DNA of 64,000 nt from Alloacidobacterium dinghuense (GTDB lineage Bacteria; Acidobacteriota; Terriglobia; Terriglobales; Acidobacteriaceae), in the NCBI RefSeq assembly GCF_014274465.1, contig NZ_CP060394.1, positions 434,001 through 498,000 on the forward strand, written 5' to 3'. Position 1 is the first letter of the stretch. Each line of letters starts with the position of its first letter. The notes beneath the pieces were generated by a model. The model searched no databases and was not told the DNA's origin. It worked only from the letters and a program-made list of their open reading frames with translations. A program made the position numbers and the translations under genes. Below, piece by piece: positions 28,044-37,208 of this stretch.

Positions 28044-28134
28044 AGCCTGCGGGTGAATTTGTGAGACAACGCGTTACAGACTATCACTTTGATCAAAATC
28101 AGCTTTGATCAAAGCCTGCGGGTGAATTTGTGAG
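28044..28134 (+). repeat. 22-bp direct repeat flanking a GATC palindrome, upstream of the M3 peptidase
   Basis: AGCCTGCGGGTGAATTTGTGAG occurs exactly at 28044-28065 and 28113-28134, 69 bases apart. Between them lie two CTTTGATCAAA motifs; the second is part of the 14-base palindrome GCTTTGATCAAAGC (28102-28115) that runs into the second repeat. The GTG start of the peptidase is inside the second copy. This could be a duplicated regulatory site or a short tandem duplication. Confidence 0.8.
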
Positions 28135-30160
28135 GTCGTTAGGTATTTTGGGTCAATCCGTTGAGGAAGCGGGTCATCCCTGGAATCCCGATGGACAGGG
28201 AATCGTGGACGAATCGAGTCTGGAAAAATGGGTCGAAGCCGCCCTTGAGCGCCATCAGAAGGCCATCGATCGGCTCCTGACCTTACACGGCCAACGGGAT
28301 ATCGCGAACACCCTCCGGGCCTATGATGACGCAATCGCTGAGTTGGGCGCAGCCGGATCTCAGACTGCGCTGCTCGACAGCGTGCATCCGGAGAAGAAGA
28401 TCCGCGATAAGGCTCAGGTCCTCACACAGAAGATCGCAGAAGCTGGTACGTTGTTGGCTTTGAACCAGGGTGTCTACAGTGCCCTGAACGCCATGGACCT
28501 CACCGGTGCCGATGATGGCACTCAGCACTATGTTGAACGGACGTTATTGCAATACCGCTTGGCAGGTGTGGACAAAGACGAGGCTACCCGGTCAAGAATC
28601 AAGGAGTTGCAGGATAAAGCAACTTTGCTCTCTCTCACGTTCGGCCGCAATGTTCAGGAGAATGTGAATCGTGTCCAGGTCGGAAATGTATCAGATCTGG
28701 AAGGTCTGCCTGAAGATTTCATCAAGGCTCACCCGCCCGATGAGCACGGGCAAATCACGCTGACAACCGATTATCCCGACTACATGCCAATAATGACCTT
28801 CGCCAAGAACGCAGAGCTGCGCCTGCGGATGTTCCTGGCCTACAACACCCGTGCCTATCCAGCAAATGGAGCGATTCTTCTCGATTTGCTGAAGACGCGT
28901 CGTGAGATTGCGACAATTCTGGGCTTTGAAACCTGGGCTGATTTAGCAACTGCGGATCAGATGATGGCTTCAGCTGCGAATATGAAGTCCTTCCTTTCCG
29001 ATTTGGATCGGGCCACGAAAACCGGTGCGGAACGTGAGTACGCAACGGTCTTAGAGTTCGTGCGTAAGGAAAAGCCGACGATGGTCTCAATCGATGCCGA
29101 TAGCCGGGCTTATTGGTATGAGCAATATCGTCGTGTGGCCTATGCCTTCGATTCGCAGTCGGTGCGGCCCTACTTCCCGTACAGGCCGGTGGAAAAGGGA
29201 GTTCTACACACTGCAGAGAAGCTCTTTCAAGTTACCTTTCGCCCGGCCAAAGATGCGGATGTGTGGCATGAATCGGTGAGCGCATGGGATGTCTTTGACG
29301 GTCCGAGTTCAGATTCGGGTGAGAAAATCGGTCGGTTCTATTTGGACATGCATCCGCGTGAGGGCAAGGACAAGTGGTTCAGCGCCCATCCGCTTATTCC
29401 CGGCATTGCCGGAAAACAAGTGCCGGAAGCTGCGCTGATCTGCAATTTCCCCGAGCCAAAGGAAGGCAATCCGGGGCTAATGCAATACTCCGACGTGGTG
29501 ACATTCTTTCACGAATTCGGGCACCTGATGCACGCCATCCTGGGCGGCCAGCAGAAATGGGCCGGTGTGAGCGGCATCGCTACGGAAGGTGACTTCGTGG
29601 AGGTCCCGTCGCAGATGCTGGAGGAGTTCTTCCGCGACGCTCAACTGCTGGCAAGCTTTGCCAAACACTATGAGACAGGTGAGCCGATTCCCGCAGAACT
29701 TGTCGAAAAGATGAACCGTGCGGGCGCCTTCGGGCGCGCAGACTGGGTGCGGACGCAGCTCTTCTATACCAGCTACTCTCTGGACACGCACTATGAGGAT
29801 CCAGAGAAGCTCAATCTCGATATTTTGCTGCAGGCAGACTACACGAAATTCCTGCCCTATACATGGATCGACGGCAACCGCATGTATGCGAGCTTTACTC
29901 ATCTCACCGGGTATTCTTCGAACTACTACACCTATCTGTTTGACAAGGTGATAGCTCTCGATTTCTTCAACCAGTTCAATCGGTCGAACTTGCTTGAAGA
30001 CCCTGTCGCGTTGAGATACCGCAAAACTGTTCTTGAACCTGGCGGGACGGTCCCGGGCAAGAGCATTGTCCAGCAATTTCTGGGACGGGAGCAGAGTATC
30101 GAGGCCTTCACCCGTTGGATTGGCGAGGAATTCGAACAGCCTGCTCTCGCATCGGCTTGA
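28130..30160 (+). CDS. M3-family metallopeptidase (oligopeptidase, thimet type)
   Basis: Zinc endopeptidase of 676 residues that degrades short peptides. The active site HEFGHLMHAILGG lies near residue 460 (HExxH zinc ligands), with the third ligand Glu expected in the following helix, ATEGDFVEVPSQMLEEFF. The C-terminal GYSSNYYTYLFDKVIALDFF is typical. No signal peptide is visible, so it acts in the cytoplasm as annotated. The GTG start lies inside a 22-base direct repeat and the frame closes at an in-frame stop 23 bases upstream, so either the start is correct or an N-terminal piece was lost; many relatives are longer and exported. Confidence 0.88.
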   Translation: MRSLGILGQSVEEAGHPWNPDGQGIVDESSLEKWVEAALERHQKAIDRLLTLHGQRDIANTLRAYDDAIAELGAAGSQTALLDSVHPEKKIRDKAQVLTQKIAEAGTLLALNQGVYSALNAMDLTGADDGTQHYVERTLLQYRLAGVDKDEATRSRIKELQDKATLLSLTFGRNVQENVNRVQVGNVSDLEGLPEDFIKAHPPDEHGQITLTTDYPDYMPIMTFAKNAELRLRMFLAYNTRAYPANGAILLDLLKTRREIATILGFETWADLATADQMMASAANMKSFLSDLDRATKTGAEREYATVLEFVRKEKPTMVSIDADSRAYWYEQYRRVAYAFDSQSVRPYFPYRPVEKGVLHTAEKLFQVTFRPAKDADVWHESVSAWDVFDGPSSDSGEKIGRFYLDMHPREGKDKWFSAHPLIPGIAGKQVPEAALICNFPEPKEGNPGLMQYSDVVTFFHEFGHLMHAILGGQQKWAGVSGIATEGDFVEVPSQMLEEFFRDAQLLASFAKHYETGEPIPAELVEKMNRAGAFGRADWVRTQLFYTSYSLDTHYEDPEKLNLDILLQADYTKFLPYTWIDGNRMYASFTHLTGYSSNYYTYLFDKVIALDFFNQFNRSNLLEDPVALRYRKTVLEPGGTVPGKSIVQQFLGREQSIEAFTRWIGEEFEQPALASA

Positions 30161-30175
30161 TCGTTGGAGGACTCT

Positions 30176-30985
30176 ATGCAGGGATCGAAGGTGCTTCGGC
30201 AGGCAGTGCAAGGAAAATGGGCGCTGGTAACTGGCGCAAGCGCGGGAATTGGTTTGGCGTTGGCGGAACAACTGGCTGCGGCTGGGGTAAATCTTGTTTT
30301 GACGGCCCGCCGTTCTGATCGACTAGAAGCGCTTGCTGCCAGACTTCGCAGCGAAAACGGCATCGAGGTACGCAATATTACTGCTGACCTCGCTGAGCCA
30401 TCCGCTCCGCAACAGCTTCTTGCGGCCACCGAGGAATCGGGTCTGGCCATCGACATCCTCATCAACAACGCAGGCTTTGGCTACAGCGGCGAATTCGCAA
30501 AGGGCGATGCCGCCTGGCAGCGTCAAATGGTTGATGTGAATTGTGCTGCAGTCGTCCATCTCACCGGGCTTTTCCTGCCCGAAATGATCAAGCGGAGGCG
30601 GGGCTACGTTATGATCGTCGCTTCTACAGCCTCATATCAGCCCGTTGCCTACATGTCCACATACGCGGCCACCAAAGCCTTTGATCGCTTCCTGGCTGAG
30701 GCGCTGGCTCACGAAGTTGCCGAGCACGGAGTGAAAGTAAGCGCCCTCTGTCCGGGCCCAACGGAATCTGAATTTAACCAGGTCGCCGGATTGCGCGAAA
30801 TGCGCGGTCGCAGCAGTCAATCTGCCGAAGAAGTGGCGCGCCTGGGCCTCGAAGGATTGGTTGAGGGTAGGTCCTGGGTCATCCCATACAGCGCAGGGAA
30901 GGCAATGGTGTTCATGCAGCGGTTTGTTCCTCGGCGATTGGTTTCAGGTGCTGCGGCAAGGATGTTTCGTCCGAAGTCAAGGTAA
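30176..30985 (+). CDS. short-chain dehydrogenase/reductase
   Basis: NAD(P)-dependent oxidoreductase of 269 residues. ATG 30176 has GGAGG five bases upstream, 15 bases after the peptidase stop. Rossmann motif TGASAGIGLALAEQLAAAG, the acidic/basic switch TARRSDR suggesting NADP, NNAGFGYSGEF, Ser in VASTASYQP and the catalytic pair in STYAATKAF. It is of the classical DltE/YqjQ-like group; the C-terminus VFMQRFVPRRLVSGAAARMF is hydrophobic and basic as in lipid-related members. Substrate unknown. Probably co-transcribed with the M3 peptidase. Confidence 0.88.
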   Translation: MQGSKVLRQAVQGKWALVTGASAGIGLALAEQLAAAGVNLVLTARRSDRLEALAARLRSENGIEVRNITADLAEPSAPQQLLAATEESGLAIDILINNAGFGYSGEFAKGDAAWQRQMVDVNCAAVVHLTGLFLPEMIKRRRGYVMIVASTASYQPVAYMSTYAATKAFDRFLAEALAHEVAEHGVKVSALCPGPTESEFNQVAGLREMRGRSSQSAEEVARLGLEGLVEGRSWVIPYSAGKAMVFMQRFVPRRLVSGAAARMFRPKSR

Positions 30986-31108
30986 GGGCTGGATCCCCCT
31001 CTGCTGTAAATACCTGAAAACAAGCTAGTTCAATTTAGAAACCGCTTATTAATTGAATCTAGATGACTTACGCCTACCTAATTGATTCTTATAGGTTTAA
31101 TCTTCAAC

Positions 31109-31138
31109 AAAAAACCCGCCTCTATAGCGACGGGTTTT
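31109..31138. terminator. bidirectional hairpin terminator
   Basis: AAACCCG, a 14-base loop, CGGGTTTT, with A-rich DNA on the left and T-rich on the right. It lies about 125 bases after the short-chain dehydrogenase stop and can end transcription from either side. Confidence 0.7.
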
Positions 31139-31294
31139 CGTGGTCCTTATTCTTATTATATCTGGTCTGCAAGTAAAACACGCCAAATTAGGAGAACTTT
31201 ATCCGGATTAGAATCAATTACTTGCTGACCGAGCGATGCTTTTGGCTCTTGACAAGTTATTGCTCCTCAAATGTTCTTAAGACTCGGTAGTGGC

Positions 31295-31440
31295 TCAGTT
31301 TGAAAGTAGTCCGACCAACTCGTCAATTGTCCAAGGATGAGCACACAATCCGGATTCCATCGCCGGGGTCACGCGGAGCGATTGATGAATCCTAACGAAA
31401 TTGGAGCTGATATGTTTAATACGGAGGGTGGTAACCTTCG
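31295..31440 (-). pseudogene. C-terminal relic of an IS1-like transposase
   Basis: The minus strand encodes SNFVRIHQSLRVTPAMESG followed by TIDELVGLLSN and a stop. That is the conserved tail (NFxRIHxxLRVTPAMxAG) of transposases common in acidobacterial genomes. Nothing upstream in any frame continues the transposase, and I found no terminal inverted repeats, so only the last 45-50 codons survive. It borders the small-gene toxin-antitoxin-like cluster. Confidence 0.7.
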
Positions 31441-31563
31441 TGTTATTCCCATATTCCGAAAAACACGATACATTGTTGTGTCTAACTCTTTGTCTACAAT
31501 GCTGCTGTAGAAAAGATGCAACCCTCCCCTGGCGAGGAGCGTCAAACTGTCGATGAGGTGTGC

Positions 31564-31782
31564 ATGGATTTGAACGTGCGCGCATTCAGAACCGTACAGG
31601 CTGCATTGGCTGAGCCTGTGGAACCGGATAAGCGAATAGAGGCCGCACGAAAAGGCGGCCTGCTTGGTGGTCGGGCGCGCGCGCGTTCAATGAGTGCAAA
31701 GCGGCGGAAAGAGATCGCGAAGCAGGCGAGCGCAGCAAGGTGGAATAAGTCCACAACTCAAATGCAAGGCAAAAAGCCATGA
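31564..31782 (+). CDS. small basic protein with RKGG...ARW motif
   Basis: A 72-residue protein; ATG 31564 has GAGG five bases upstream, while an ATG at 31516 in the same frame lacks one. The C-terminal half is highly basic: EAARKGGLLGGRARARSMS followed by KRRKEIAKQASAARW. This pattern is common in short bacterial proteins of unknown role and looks able to bind nucleic acid. Its stop overlaps the next ATG in ATGA, so it is translationally coupled to the HicB-like gene and may be part of the module. Confidence 0.65.
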   Translation: MDLNVRAFRTVQAALAEPVEPDKRIEAARKGGLLGGRARARSMSAKRRKEIAKQASAARWNKSTTQMQGKKP

Positions 31783-32267
31783 CAGAAGCACTAGGGGCTA
31801 CCGTCGAACAGCCCACTGAAAGCGTACCCGTGCTAGAGGGGAGCAGCGTCGCGCATTGCAATGGATGCGGAAAGGCTCTCCTGCGTCTTCCGGAGATAAA
31901 TAACCCCAAGCTGGACAGCTCTCTATATAACCTGCGCTGCTTTGGCTGGCGCGAATCTGAACACTTATATGTCGCTGAGTGCATTGATTTAGACATCACT
32001 GCGGAAGGCAAGACCGAAGATGAAGCGATTGCCGGATTGCAAGACGCGATGAGTGGCTACCTTGCTGTGTTCTTTGAAGGAGTCGAGACGGATGAAACTA
32101 TGGCACTCGAATCTGTTTTACGCCCGTCTCCGTTGATCCACCGCATCAAATATGCCGTCGGACTTTGGCTGCTCTATCGGCTTCCGATACTACTCTTTCG
32201 CCGTAAACAACACAGGAAAACCTTCTTCAAGGTGCCTTCTTGGATGGTAAGCTCTCACTGCGCTTAG
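31779..32267 (+). CDS. HicB-like antitoxin-family protein
   Basis: A 162-residue protein. The core ESEHLYVAECIDLDITAEGK followed by TEDEAIAGLQDAMSGYL matches the partial RNase-H-like fold of HicB antitoxins. An N-terminal extension carries a CNGCG pair, and a C-terminal hydrophobic/basic stretch (HRIKYAVGLWLLYRLPILLF) follows where a DNA-binding domain would be expected. HicB normally neutralises the mRNA-cleaving HicA toxin; a HicA-like gene lies 258 bases downstream. The unusual spacing and the hydrophobic tail are odd for a classical pair. Confidence 0.7.
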   Translation: MTEALGATVEQPTESVPVLEGSSVAHCNGCGKALLRLPEINNPKLDSSLYNLRCFGWRESEHLYVAECIDLDITAEGKTEDEAIAGLQDAMSGYLAVFFEGVETDETMALESVLRPSPLIHRIKYAVGLWLLYRLPILLFRRKQHRKTFFKVPSWMVSSHCA

Positions 32268-32365
32268 GCAGTTATTACCATCTCGGCTGATTTGATCCCT
32301 GTTTCTTCGGGCTTTCGTCCGAAAAATCAGGGTTGCTTTCGTCCAATTATCCCTGATAATAAAGC

Positions 32366-32388
32366 GAGGCCCACTAGAGGCGGGCCTC
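32366..32388. other. hairpin between the HicB-like and HicA-like genes
   Basis: GAGGCCC, nine-base loop, GGGCCTC. There is no T-run on the plus side; on the minus side the downstream bases are moderately T-rich. It may attenuate plus-strand readthrough into hicA or be a relic terminator. Confidence 0.4.
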
Positions 32389-32525
32389 AAGAGATTCTGC
32401 CTCTCGGCGGTCCAATCCGGAGAGGACTTCAGGTGTGTCTCGCAAACCCATCGTAAGAGTCCCCTGCAAATCCCGTCAGGAAAAATCTCCGGGAGAATCT
32501 CGCCCAAATAACGGGGTGCTCGGAC

Positions 32526-32828
32526 ATGGGGAAACTTCCGCTCTTAACACCGCGCGAAGTAGAAGCGAATCTGAAGGCATGTGAGTTTGTCCACAAGAGA
32601 ACCGTAGGTTCTCACAAGGCATATGAGCGCTCCGCGTCCGCCGATGGGAAGCGCAAGCGAGCGATTGTCACGGTCGATGTTAGCAAAAAGCAATTCGACC
32701 GAAAGCTGATGGCGAGCATGATCAGACAATCTTTACTGACCAAGGAAGAATTCTGCACGGGAGTTTTGAAAAAGCCAGAGGCAACAGTCCAACAAACAGC
32801 GCAGACCGAGGAAAGCGAAAATGCCTAA
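32526..32828 (+). CDS. HicA-like toxin-family protein
   Basis: A 100-residue protein with the HicA dsRNA-binding-like core: LPLLTPREVEANLKACEF, then the strand with the catalytic-type His in TVGSHKAYER, AIVTVDVSKKQFDRKLMASM and a short C-terminal tail. HicA toxins cleave mRNA. The gene overlaps the next one by eight bases. The ribosome site is weak. Identification as a member of the family is firm; toxicity is inference, and the antitoxin partner may be the upstream HicB-like protein or the downstream zinc-ribbon protein. Confidence 0.75.
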   Translation: MGKLPLLTPREVEANLKACEFVHKRTVGSHKAYERSASADGKRKRAIVTVDVSKKQFDRKLMASMIRQSLLTKEEFCTGVLKKPEATVQQTAQTEESENA

Positions 32829-33084
32829 CTACAAGTACGGGGGCTTCTTCAACTGCCTGCCCGACGATAGCAACTTTGACACGCTATATTGGCCCGGTCA
32901 GTCAACTCCGTTCTCCGGAATCTATCGCTGCGCCGTGTGTGGCTTCGAAGCCGTGTCCACTAAGGGACACACATTGCCTCCAGAATCTAGCTGCACTCAA
33001 CACTCTTCGAGATGGCCCACAGAACATGGCATTGTGCGCTGGAGGCTTACAGCAGCAGCCATCCATACCAAACGAAACGCCTAA
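32821..33084 (+). CDS. small zinc-ribbon-like protein coupled to HicA
   Basis: An 87-residue protein starting inside the last codons of the hicA-like gene (eight-base overlap). The pattern GIYRCAVCGFEAVSTKGHTL then PPESSCTQHS and VRWRLTAAA gives a CxxC plus C/H set suited to zinc. I recognise the general GxYRCxxCG shape from short proteins of unknown function but no named family. Tight coupling suggests a role with the HicA-like product. Confidence 0.6.
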   Translation: MPNYKYGGFFNCLPDDSNFDTLYWPGQSTPFSGIYRCAVCGFEAVSTKGHTLPPESSCTQHSSRWPTEHGIVRWRLTAAAIHTKRNA

Positions 33085-33107
33085 TAAATTTCAAACTGAC
33101 CCACTAC

Positions 33108-33578
33108 CTAAGACTCCACCGGTTCCACATAAAACATCTCATTTGTCTGCCGGAATCCATTGCTCTCGTAAAGTGGCCGTCCTTCATCCGTGGAGTGCAG
33201 CGAGACAACCCTAATTTTGCGGCGGCGCGCTTCTGCCAGAGCAAATTCGATAAGGTGGCTGGCAAGTTTGCGGCGACGATACTCGGGCTCAACGTAGACA
33301 TTCAACAGATATCCTCGCTGAGTCGAATGAGGGTCGAGCGGATGCGGCGGCCAGTCCAGCAACAGCAGCCCCGCTCCGGCAACTACCTTGCCGCTGTCTT
33401 CTGTAAGCCATCCAAGGTATTTGCCCTCGTTCATCATACGTACTACCCAGGGTTCAAAGTGCTGCGACATTACCTGGAGCACAGGCGTGTCGCGGCGTCC
33501 AGCGTCTACAAACATGCGATGACGATGACGGGTAATTGTGGCGGCGTCGGCTGCGGTGGCTGTGCGCGTCTCAAGCAT
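33108..33578 (-). CDS. GNAT-family N-acetyltransferase
   Basis: A 156-residue acetyltransferase. The acetyl-CoA loop is visible as EPEYRRRKLASHLIEFALAE near residue 95, preceded by strand GYLLNVYV and followed by SLHSTDEGRPLYESNGF, the common C-terminal GNAT signature. The N-terminal TRTATAADAATITRHRHRMF is typical of the RimI-like branch. Substrate unknown. Opposite in direction to the small-gene cluster and to tilS. Confidence 0.85.
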   Translation of the reverse strand: MLETRTATAADAATITRHRHRMFVDAGRRDTPVLQVMSQHFEPWVVRMMNEGKYLGWLTEDSGKVVAGAGLLLLDWPPHPLDPHSTQRGYLLNVYVEPEYRRRKLASHLIEFALAEARRRKIRVVSLHSTDEGRPLYESNGFRQTNEMFYVEPVES

Positions 33579-33617
33579 ACGTGAGCAAGTATAAGACGAT
33601 AGGATGATTCTCGGAGC

Positions 33618-34994
33618 ATGCCCTCATCGAAACAAAGTTCGTTGCCGATCGTAACGGATGCCTTTCATCCAGGAATGCGCCTCGGAGTGGCAGTCTCGGG
33701 AGGTGCAGACTCAGTTGCTCTCCTGCGTCGCTTGGCTGAGATGCGGCTTGAACTGGGGCTCGTGTTGACGGTTTTGCATGTCCACCATGGAATTCGCGGT
33801 GCCGAGGCGGAAGCCGATGCGGTTTTTGTCGAACAGATGTCTCGCCAGCTTGAAATCCGGTTTATGCGGCACGATGTAAACACGATTGCTCACGCCGAAG
33901 CAGAGCAGGAAACGATCGAAGAGGCCGCGCGAAACCTCCGTTATGCCTGGTTCGAGGGATTGCTGGCTAGAGGCGAACTGGAAGCGGTTGCCACGGCACA
34001 TACACTCGACGATCAGGCTGAGACCGTCCTGCTCAAGCTGCTGCGAGGAGCCTGGACAGAAGGCCTGGCGGGTATTTTCCCCAATGTCGAACGAAAAGGG
34101 GGTCTCATTCTGAGGCCGCTTCTCCGTACCCACCGATTTGAGATTGAGGCGTGGTTAAAGCAAATCGGCCAGTCCTGGCGCGAGGATTCAACCAACACGG
34201 ATCATGCCTATACGCGCAATCGGGTCCGCCATCACCTGCTTCCGATTCTCGCTGAATACAACCCGCAAATCGTCGCGCATCTTGGTCATATGGCTTCGAT
34301 TGCAAGGGACGAAGATGCCTACTGGCAGAAAGAGCTTGAACGCCTTTTGCCTTCCTTGTTGCTTCCGGGCAAAGCGGTGCGCGGAGGCGGCCGGGCCAAC
34401 TCAACTCACCCCGATCAGGCTTCATTTGCCATCGAAGTGGAACGACTGCGCATCTTGCCTCTGGCCTCACGGCGGCGCGTGTTGCGGGCAGCCGCAGAAC
34501 AAATCGGATGTTCGCTGAACTTTGACCAGACAGACCTTTTGCTCGCCATGTGCGAGAACAGGGCTGGGCGCCGGGAAACCTTGACGGCTCAAGTCCACGC
34601 AGAGCGCACACCGCGTGAGTTACGCCTAGTGCGCAAGGAAGGGGAGGGAAGTGCGAAGCAATTGCCGGCATACGAGGTTCCGATTCCCGGGGAAGTTGTG
34701 GCAGAGGCTTTTCGGTTGCGTCTGATCACAGACCTGAGCGGAAATTCGGTCGCCAGCACTCCTCCAGCGATATTGCGGGTGCACAAGCCGGGTGACCGAG
34801 TCCAACTACGCTATAGCGCTGGTCCCAAACGCATCAAAGAGGTATTTGAGCGTATGAAAGTACCCGTAGACCAGCGTCAGAATTGGCCCGTTTTAGAATG
34901 GCAGGGCGAAATTGTCTGGATTCGGGGAACGGAGGTCGAAAGCCATGCGGGGGGGACTGCCGGTCTTCGGATCGAGGTAGAGGAACTTCCTTAG
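33618..34994 (+). CDS. tilS: tRNA(Ile)-lysidine synthase
   Basis: Essential enzyme that converts the wobble C of tRNA-Ile(CAU) to lysidine using ATP. 458 residues. The PP-loop VAVSGGADSVALLRRL lies near residue 20, followed by VLHVHHGIRGAEAEAD, the family motif TAHTLDDQAETVLLKLLRGA near 128, and RNRVRHHLLPIL. The C-terminal TilS_C region contains VHKPGDRVQLRYSAGPKRIK. It lies 234 bases upstream of ftsH, an order found in many bacteria. Confidence 0.95.
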   Translation: MPSSKQSSLPIVTDAFHPGMRLGVAVSGGADSVALLRRLAEMRLELGLVLTVLHVHHGIRGAEAEADAVFVEQMSRQLEIRFMRHDVNTIAHAEAEQETIEEAARNLRYAWFEGLLARGELEAVATAHTLDDQAETVLLKLLRGAWTEGLAGIFPNVERKGGLILRPLLRTHRFEIEAWLKQIGQSWREDSTNTDHAYTRNRVRHHLLPILAEYNPQIVAHLGHMASIARDEDAYWQKELERLLPSLLLPGKAVRGGGRANSTHPDQASFAIEVERLRILPLASRRRVLRAAAEQIGCSLNFDQTDLLLAMCENRAGRRETLTAQVHAERTPRELRLVRKEGEGSAKQLPAYEVPIPGEVVAEAFRLRLITDLSGNSVASTPPAILRVHKPGDRVQLRYSAGPKRIKEVFERMKVPVDQRQNWPVLEWQGEIVWIRGTEVESHAGGTAGLRIEVEELP

Positions 34995-35147
34995 GCCGCC
35001 TTTTCCGCCAGAAAACAATGATCCATGCTTCTTCACGGCGCGTAACTAGGAGTAGAATGAAGAATGCGCAATTAGACGCAAAAACGTGAGTGCGTACGCG
35101 CATCTTCTTTGAAGAAATGGCGTCTAATGCAGCAAAGCCGATGAAAA

Positions 35148-35166
35148 CCCTGCGTGTGTCGCAGGG
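35148..35166 (+). other. leader hairpin upstream of ftsH
   Basis: CCCTGCG-TGTGT-CGCAGGG is a perfect 7-bp stem 62 bases before the ftsH start. No T-run follows, so it is not a simple terminator. It could be an mRNA stability or regulatory element. Confidence 0.5.
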
Positions 35167-35228
35167 TCAGGTAATGGTTTCTTGCCATCATCGTTGTGCT
35201 GGCGCTAAAGAGAAACGAGGTTTAATTC

Positions 35229-37145
35229 GTGAATTCTACGGTCAAGACGATCATCTTTTGGGTATTTGTATTCGCATGCCTTGTGCTGCTCTGGCAGGTG
35301 TTTGAAAAGAGCACAGGTAGCGGCAAAGAGCAGGAGATCGCCTTCTCGCAGTTTCTGCAGGACGCCCAGCAAGGGCAGATCAGTGACGTGACCGTTCTCG
35401 GCGGCGAGGTGCATGGCCACTTCAAGAACGACAAGAGCCAGTTCCATGTCACCGTTCCGCCGAACTATCCGCACATTTACGACATTCTTGCCGACAACAA
35501 GGTTTCAATAACGGTAAAGGACCAAAACGGCAACTCCTGGCTCCCGATTCTGATTAATTTTTCGCCCGTCATCATCATCGGCGCACTGTGGTTCTTTATG
35601 TTGCGCCAGATGCAGAGCGGCGGTAATAAAGCGCTTTCCTTCGGTAAGAGCCGCGCGCGGCTGCTTTCAATGCAGCAGAAGAAAGTTACCTTTAAGGACG
35701 TAGCCGGCGTCGATGAGGCCAAGGAAGAACTGAAGGAGATTATCGAGTTCCTGCGGGAGGCACAGAAATTCCAGAAGCTCGGCGGGCGTATTCCAAAGGG
35801 TGTGCTTCTGGTCGGACCTCCGGGAACCGGCAAGACATTACTTGCGCGCGCCGTCGCTGGCGAAGCGAATGTCCCGTTCTTCTCCATCTCAGGTTCTGAT
35901 TTTGTCGAGATGTTTGTAGGTGTGGGCGCGAGCCGCGTGCGCGACCTCTTCGAGCAGGGCAAAAAGAATGCTCCCTGCATCATCTTCATTGATGAAATCG
36001 ACGCCGTGGGCCGTCACCGTGGCGCCGGCCTTGGCGGTGGACACGACGAGCGCGAGCAGACGCTGAACCAACTGCTGGTGGAAATGGATGGCTTCGAGTC
36101 AAACGACGGGGTCATTCTCGTTGCCGCAACCAACCGTCCTGATGTCCTTGATCCGGCTCTATTGCGTCCCGGCCGGTTCGATCGCCGAGTTGTAGTGGGC
36201 CGTCCCGATGTGCGCGGACGCGAAGAAGTGCTTCGTGTACACGCCAAGAAGGTCCCCCTATCCGAAGACGTCGATCTTCGCGTTCTGGCACGTGGCACAC
36301 CGGGATTCAGCGGTGCTGACCTGGCCAACATGGTCAATGAAGCAGCTCTGAATGCGGCACGCGCAAACCGCAAGTCCGTCATGATGCTTGATTTCGAGCA
36401 AGCGAAGGACAAGGTTCTGATGGGCGCCGAGCGCAAGTCCATGCTGCTGACCGACGAAGAGAAGCGCGTTACGGCCTATCACGAAGCAGGGCATGCTATT
36501 GTCGCCGCAATGCGCGACCATGCTGATCCATTGCACAAGGTCACGATCATTCCGCGCGGTATGGCGCTGGGTGTGACCATGCAGCTGCCGGAAGACGACA
36601 AGCACACAGTCACGAAGGACTATCTTCAGACGCAGCTGGCCATACTGATGGGAGGCCGCATTGCCGAGGAGATCTTCCTGAAACAGATGACCACCGGCGC
36701 AGGCAACGATATCGAGCGCGCCTCGGATCTTGCTCGCAAGATGGTCTGCGAGTTCGGTATGAGCCGTCTCGGCCCTCTGACCTTCGGCAAAAAGGAAGAG
36801 CAGATCTTCCTGGGCCGCGAGATTGCGCAGCATCGCGACTTCTCGGAAGAGACGGCGCGGCAGATCGACGCTGAAGTTCGTAACTTTGTCGATGAAGCAT
36901 ACAAGGCTGCGTATGACCTTCTCAACAACAACCATGACACCATGCACCGCATGGCGCTTGCTTTGCTCGAACGCGAGACGATCGATGCGAATGAGATCCG
37001 AATGATCATTGAAGGCAAGGAATTGCCTCCGATGAAGTCGAATGGCGGCGGCGGTACTCCTGCTACGGGAGATGTCCAACAGGTGCTGAAACCGGAACCG
37101 AACCGTGGTGGAGGATTGCCGGAAGGCAGCCCCTCTCCCGCATAG
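35229..37145 (+). CDS. ftsH: ATP-dependent zinc metalloprotease FtsH
   Basis: Membrane-anchored AAA+ protease that degrades misfolded membrane and regulatory proteins as a hexamer. 638 residues, the normal length. GTG start at 35229 with GAGG eight bases upstream. Membrane segments near residues 4-20 ([19 protein letters not shown]) and 102-120 enclose a small periplasmic domain. AAA+ motifs are [18 protein letters not shown] near 195, [13 protein letters not shown], and the second region of homology [20 protein letters not shown]. The zinc site HEAGH is near residue 417. The C-terminal tail is Gly/Pro-rich. Ends at the terminator at 37165. Confidence 0.97.
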   Translation: MNSTVKTIIFWVFVFACLVLLWQVFEKSTGSGKEQEIAFSQFLQDAQQGQISDVTVLGGEVHGHFKNDKSQFHVTVPPNYPHIYDILADNKVSITVKDQNGNSWLPILINFSPVIIIGALWFFMLRQMQSGGNKALSFGKSRARLLSMQQKKVTFKDVAGVDEAKEELKEIIEFLREAQKFQKLGGRIPKGVLLVGPPGTGKTLLARAVAGEANVPFFSISGSDFVEMFVGVGASRVRDLFEQGKKNAPCIIFIDEIDAVGRHRGAGLGGGHDEREQTLNQLLVEMDGFESNDGVILVAATNRPDVLDPALLRPGRFDRRVVVGRPDVRGREEVLRVHAKKVPLSEDVDLRVLARGTPGFSGADLANMVNEAALNAARANRKSVMMLDFEQAKDKVLMGAERKSMLLTDEEKRVTAYHEAGHAIVAAMRDHADPLHKVTIIPRGMALGVTMQLPEDDKHTVTKDYLQTQLAILMGGRIAEEIFLKQMTTGAGNDIERASDLARKMVCEFGMSRLGPLTFGKKEEQIFLGREIAQHRDFSEETARQIDAEVRNFVDEAYKAAYDLLNNNHDTMHRMALALLERETIDANEIRMIIEGKELPPMKSNGGGGTPATGDVQQVLKPEPNRGGGLPEGSPSPA

Positions 37146-37164
37146 TTCTTTGTAGCTCAACGCG

Positions 37165-37193
37165 AAAAAGGCAGCCTTCAGGGCTGCCTTTTT
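37165..37193. terminator. bidirectional terminator between ftsH and cysS
   Basis: AAAAAGGCAGCC-TTCAG-GGCTGCCTTTTT, a perfect stem flanked by A and T runs. It serves both convergent genes. Confidence 0.93.
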
Positions 37194-37208
37194 CATTGCC
37201 TGATCGTT

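Larger units (their letters stand above)
30986..31563. other. AT-rich intergenic island edge
   Basis: This 578-base stretch holds the terminator at 31109 and an IS1-like transposase relic at 31295-31440. The first 120 bases are strikingly AT-rich compared with the flanks. No other gene is seen; the final 60 bases should hold the promoter of the small-gene cluster that starts at 31564. Confidence 0.6.
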
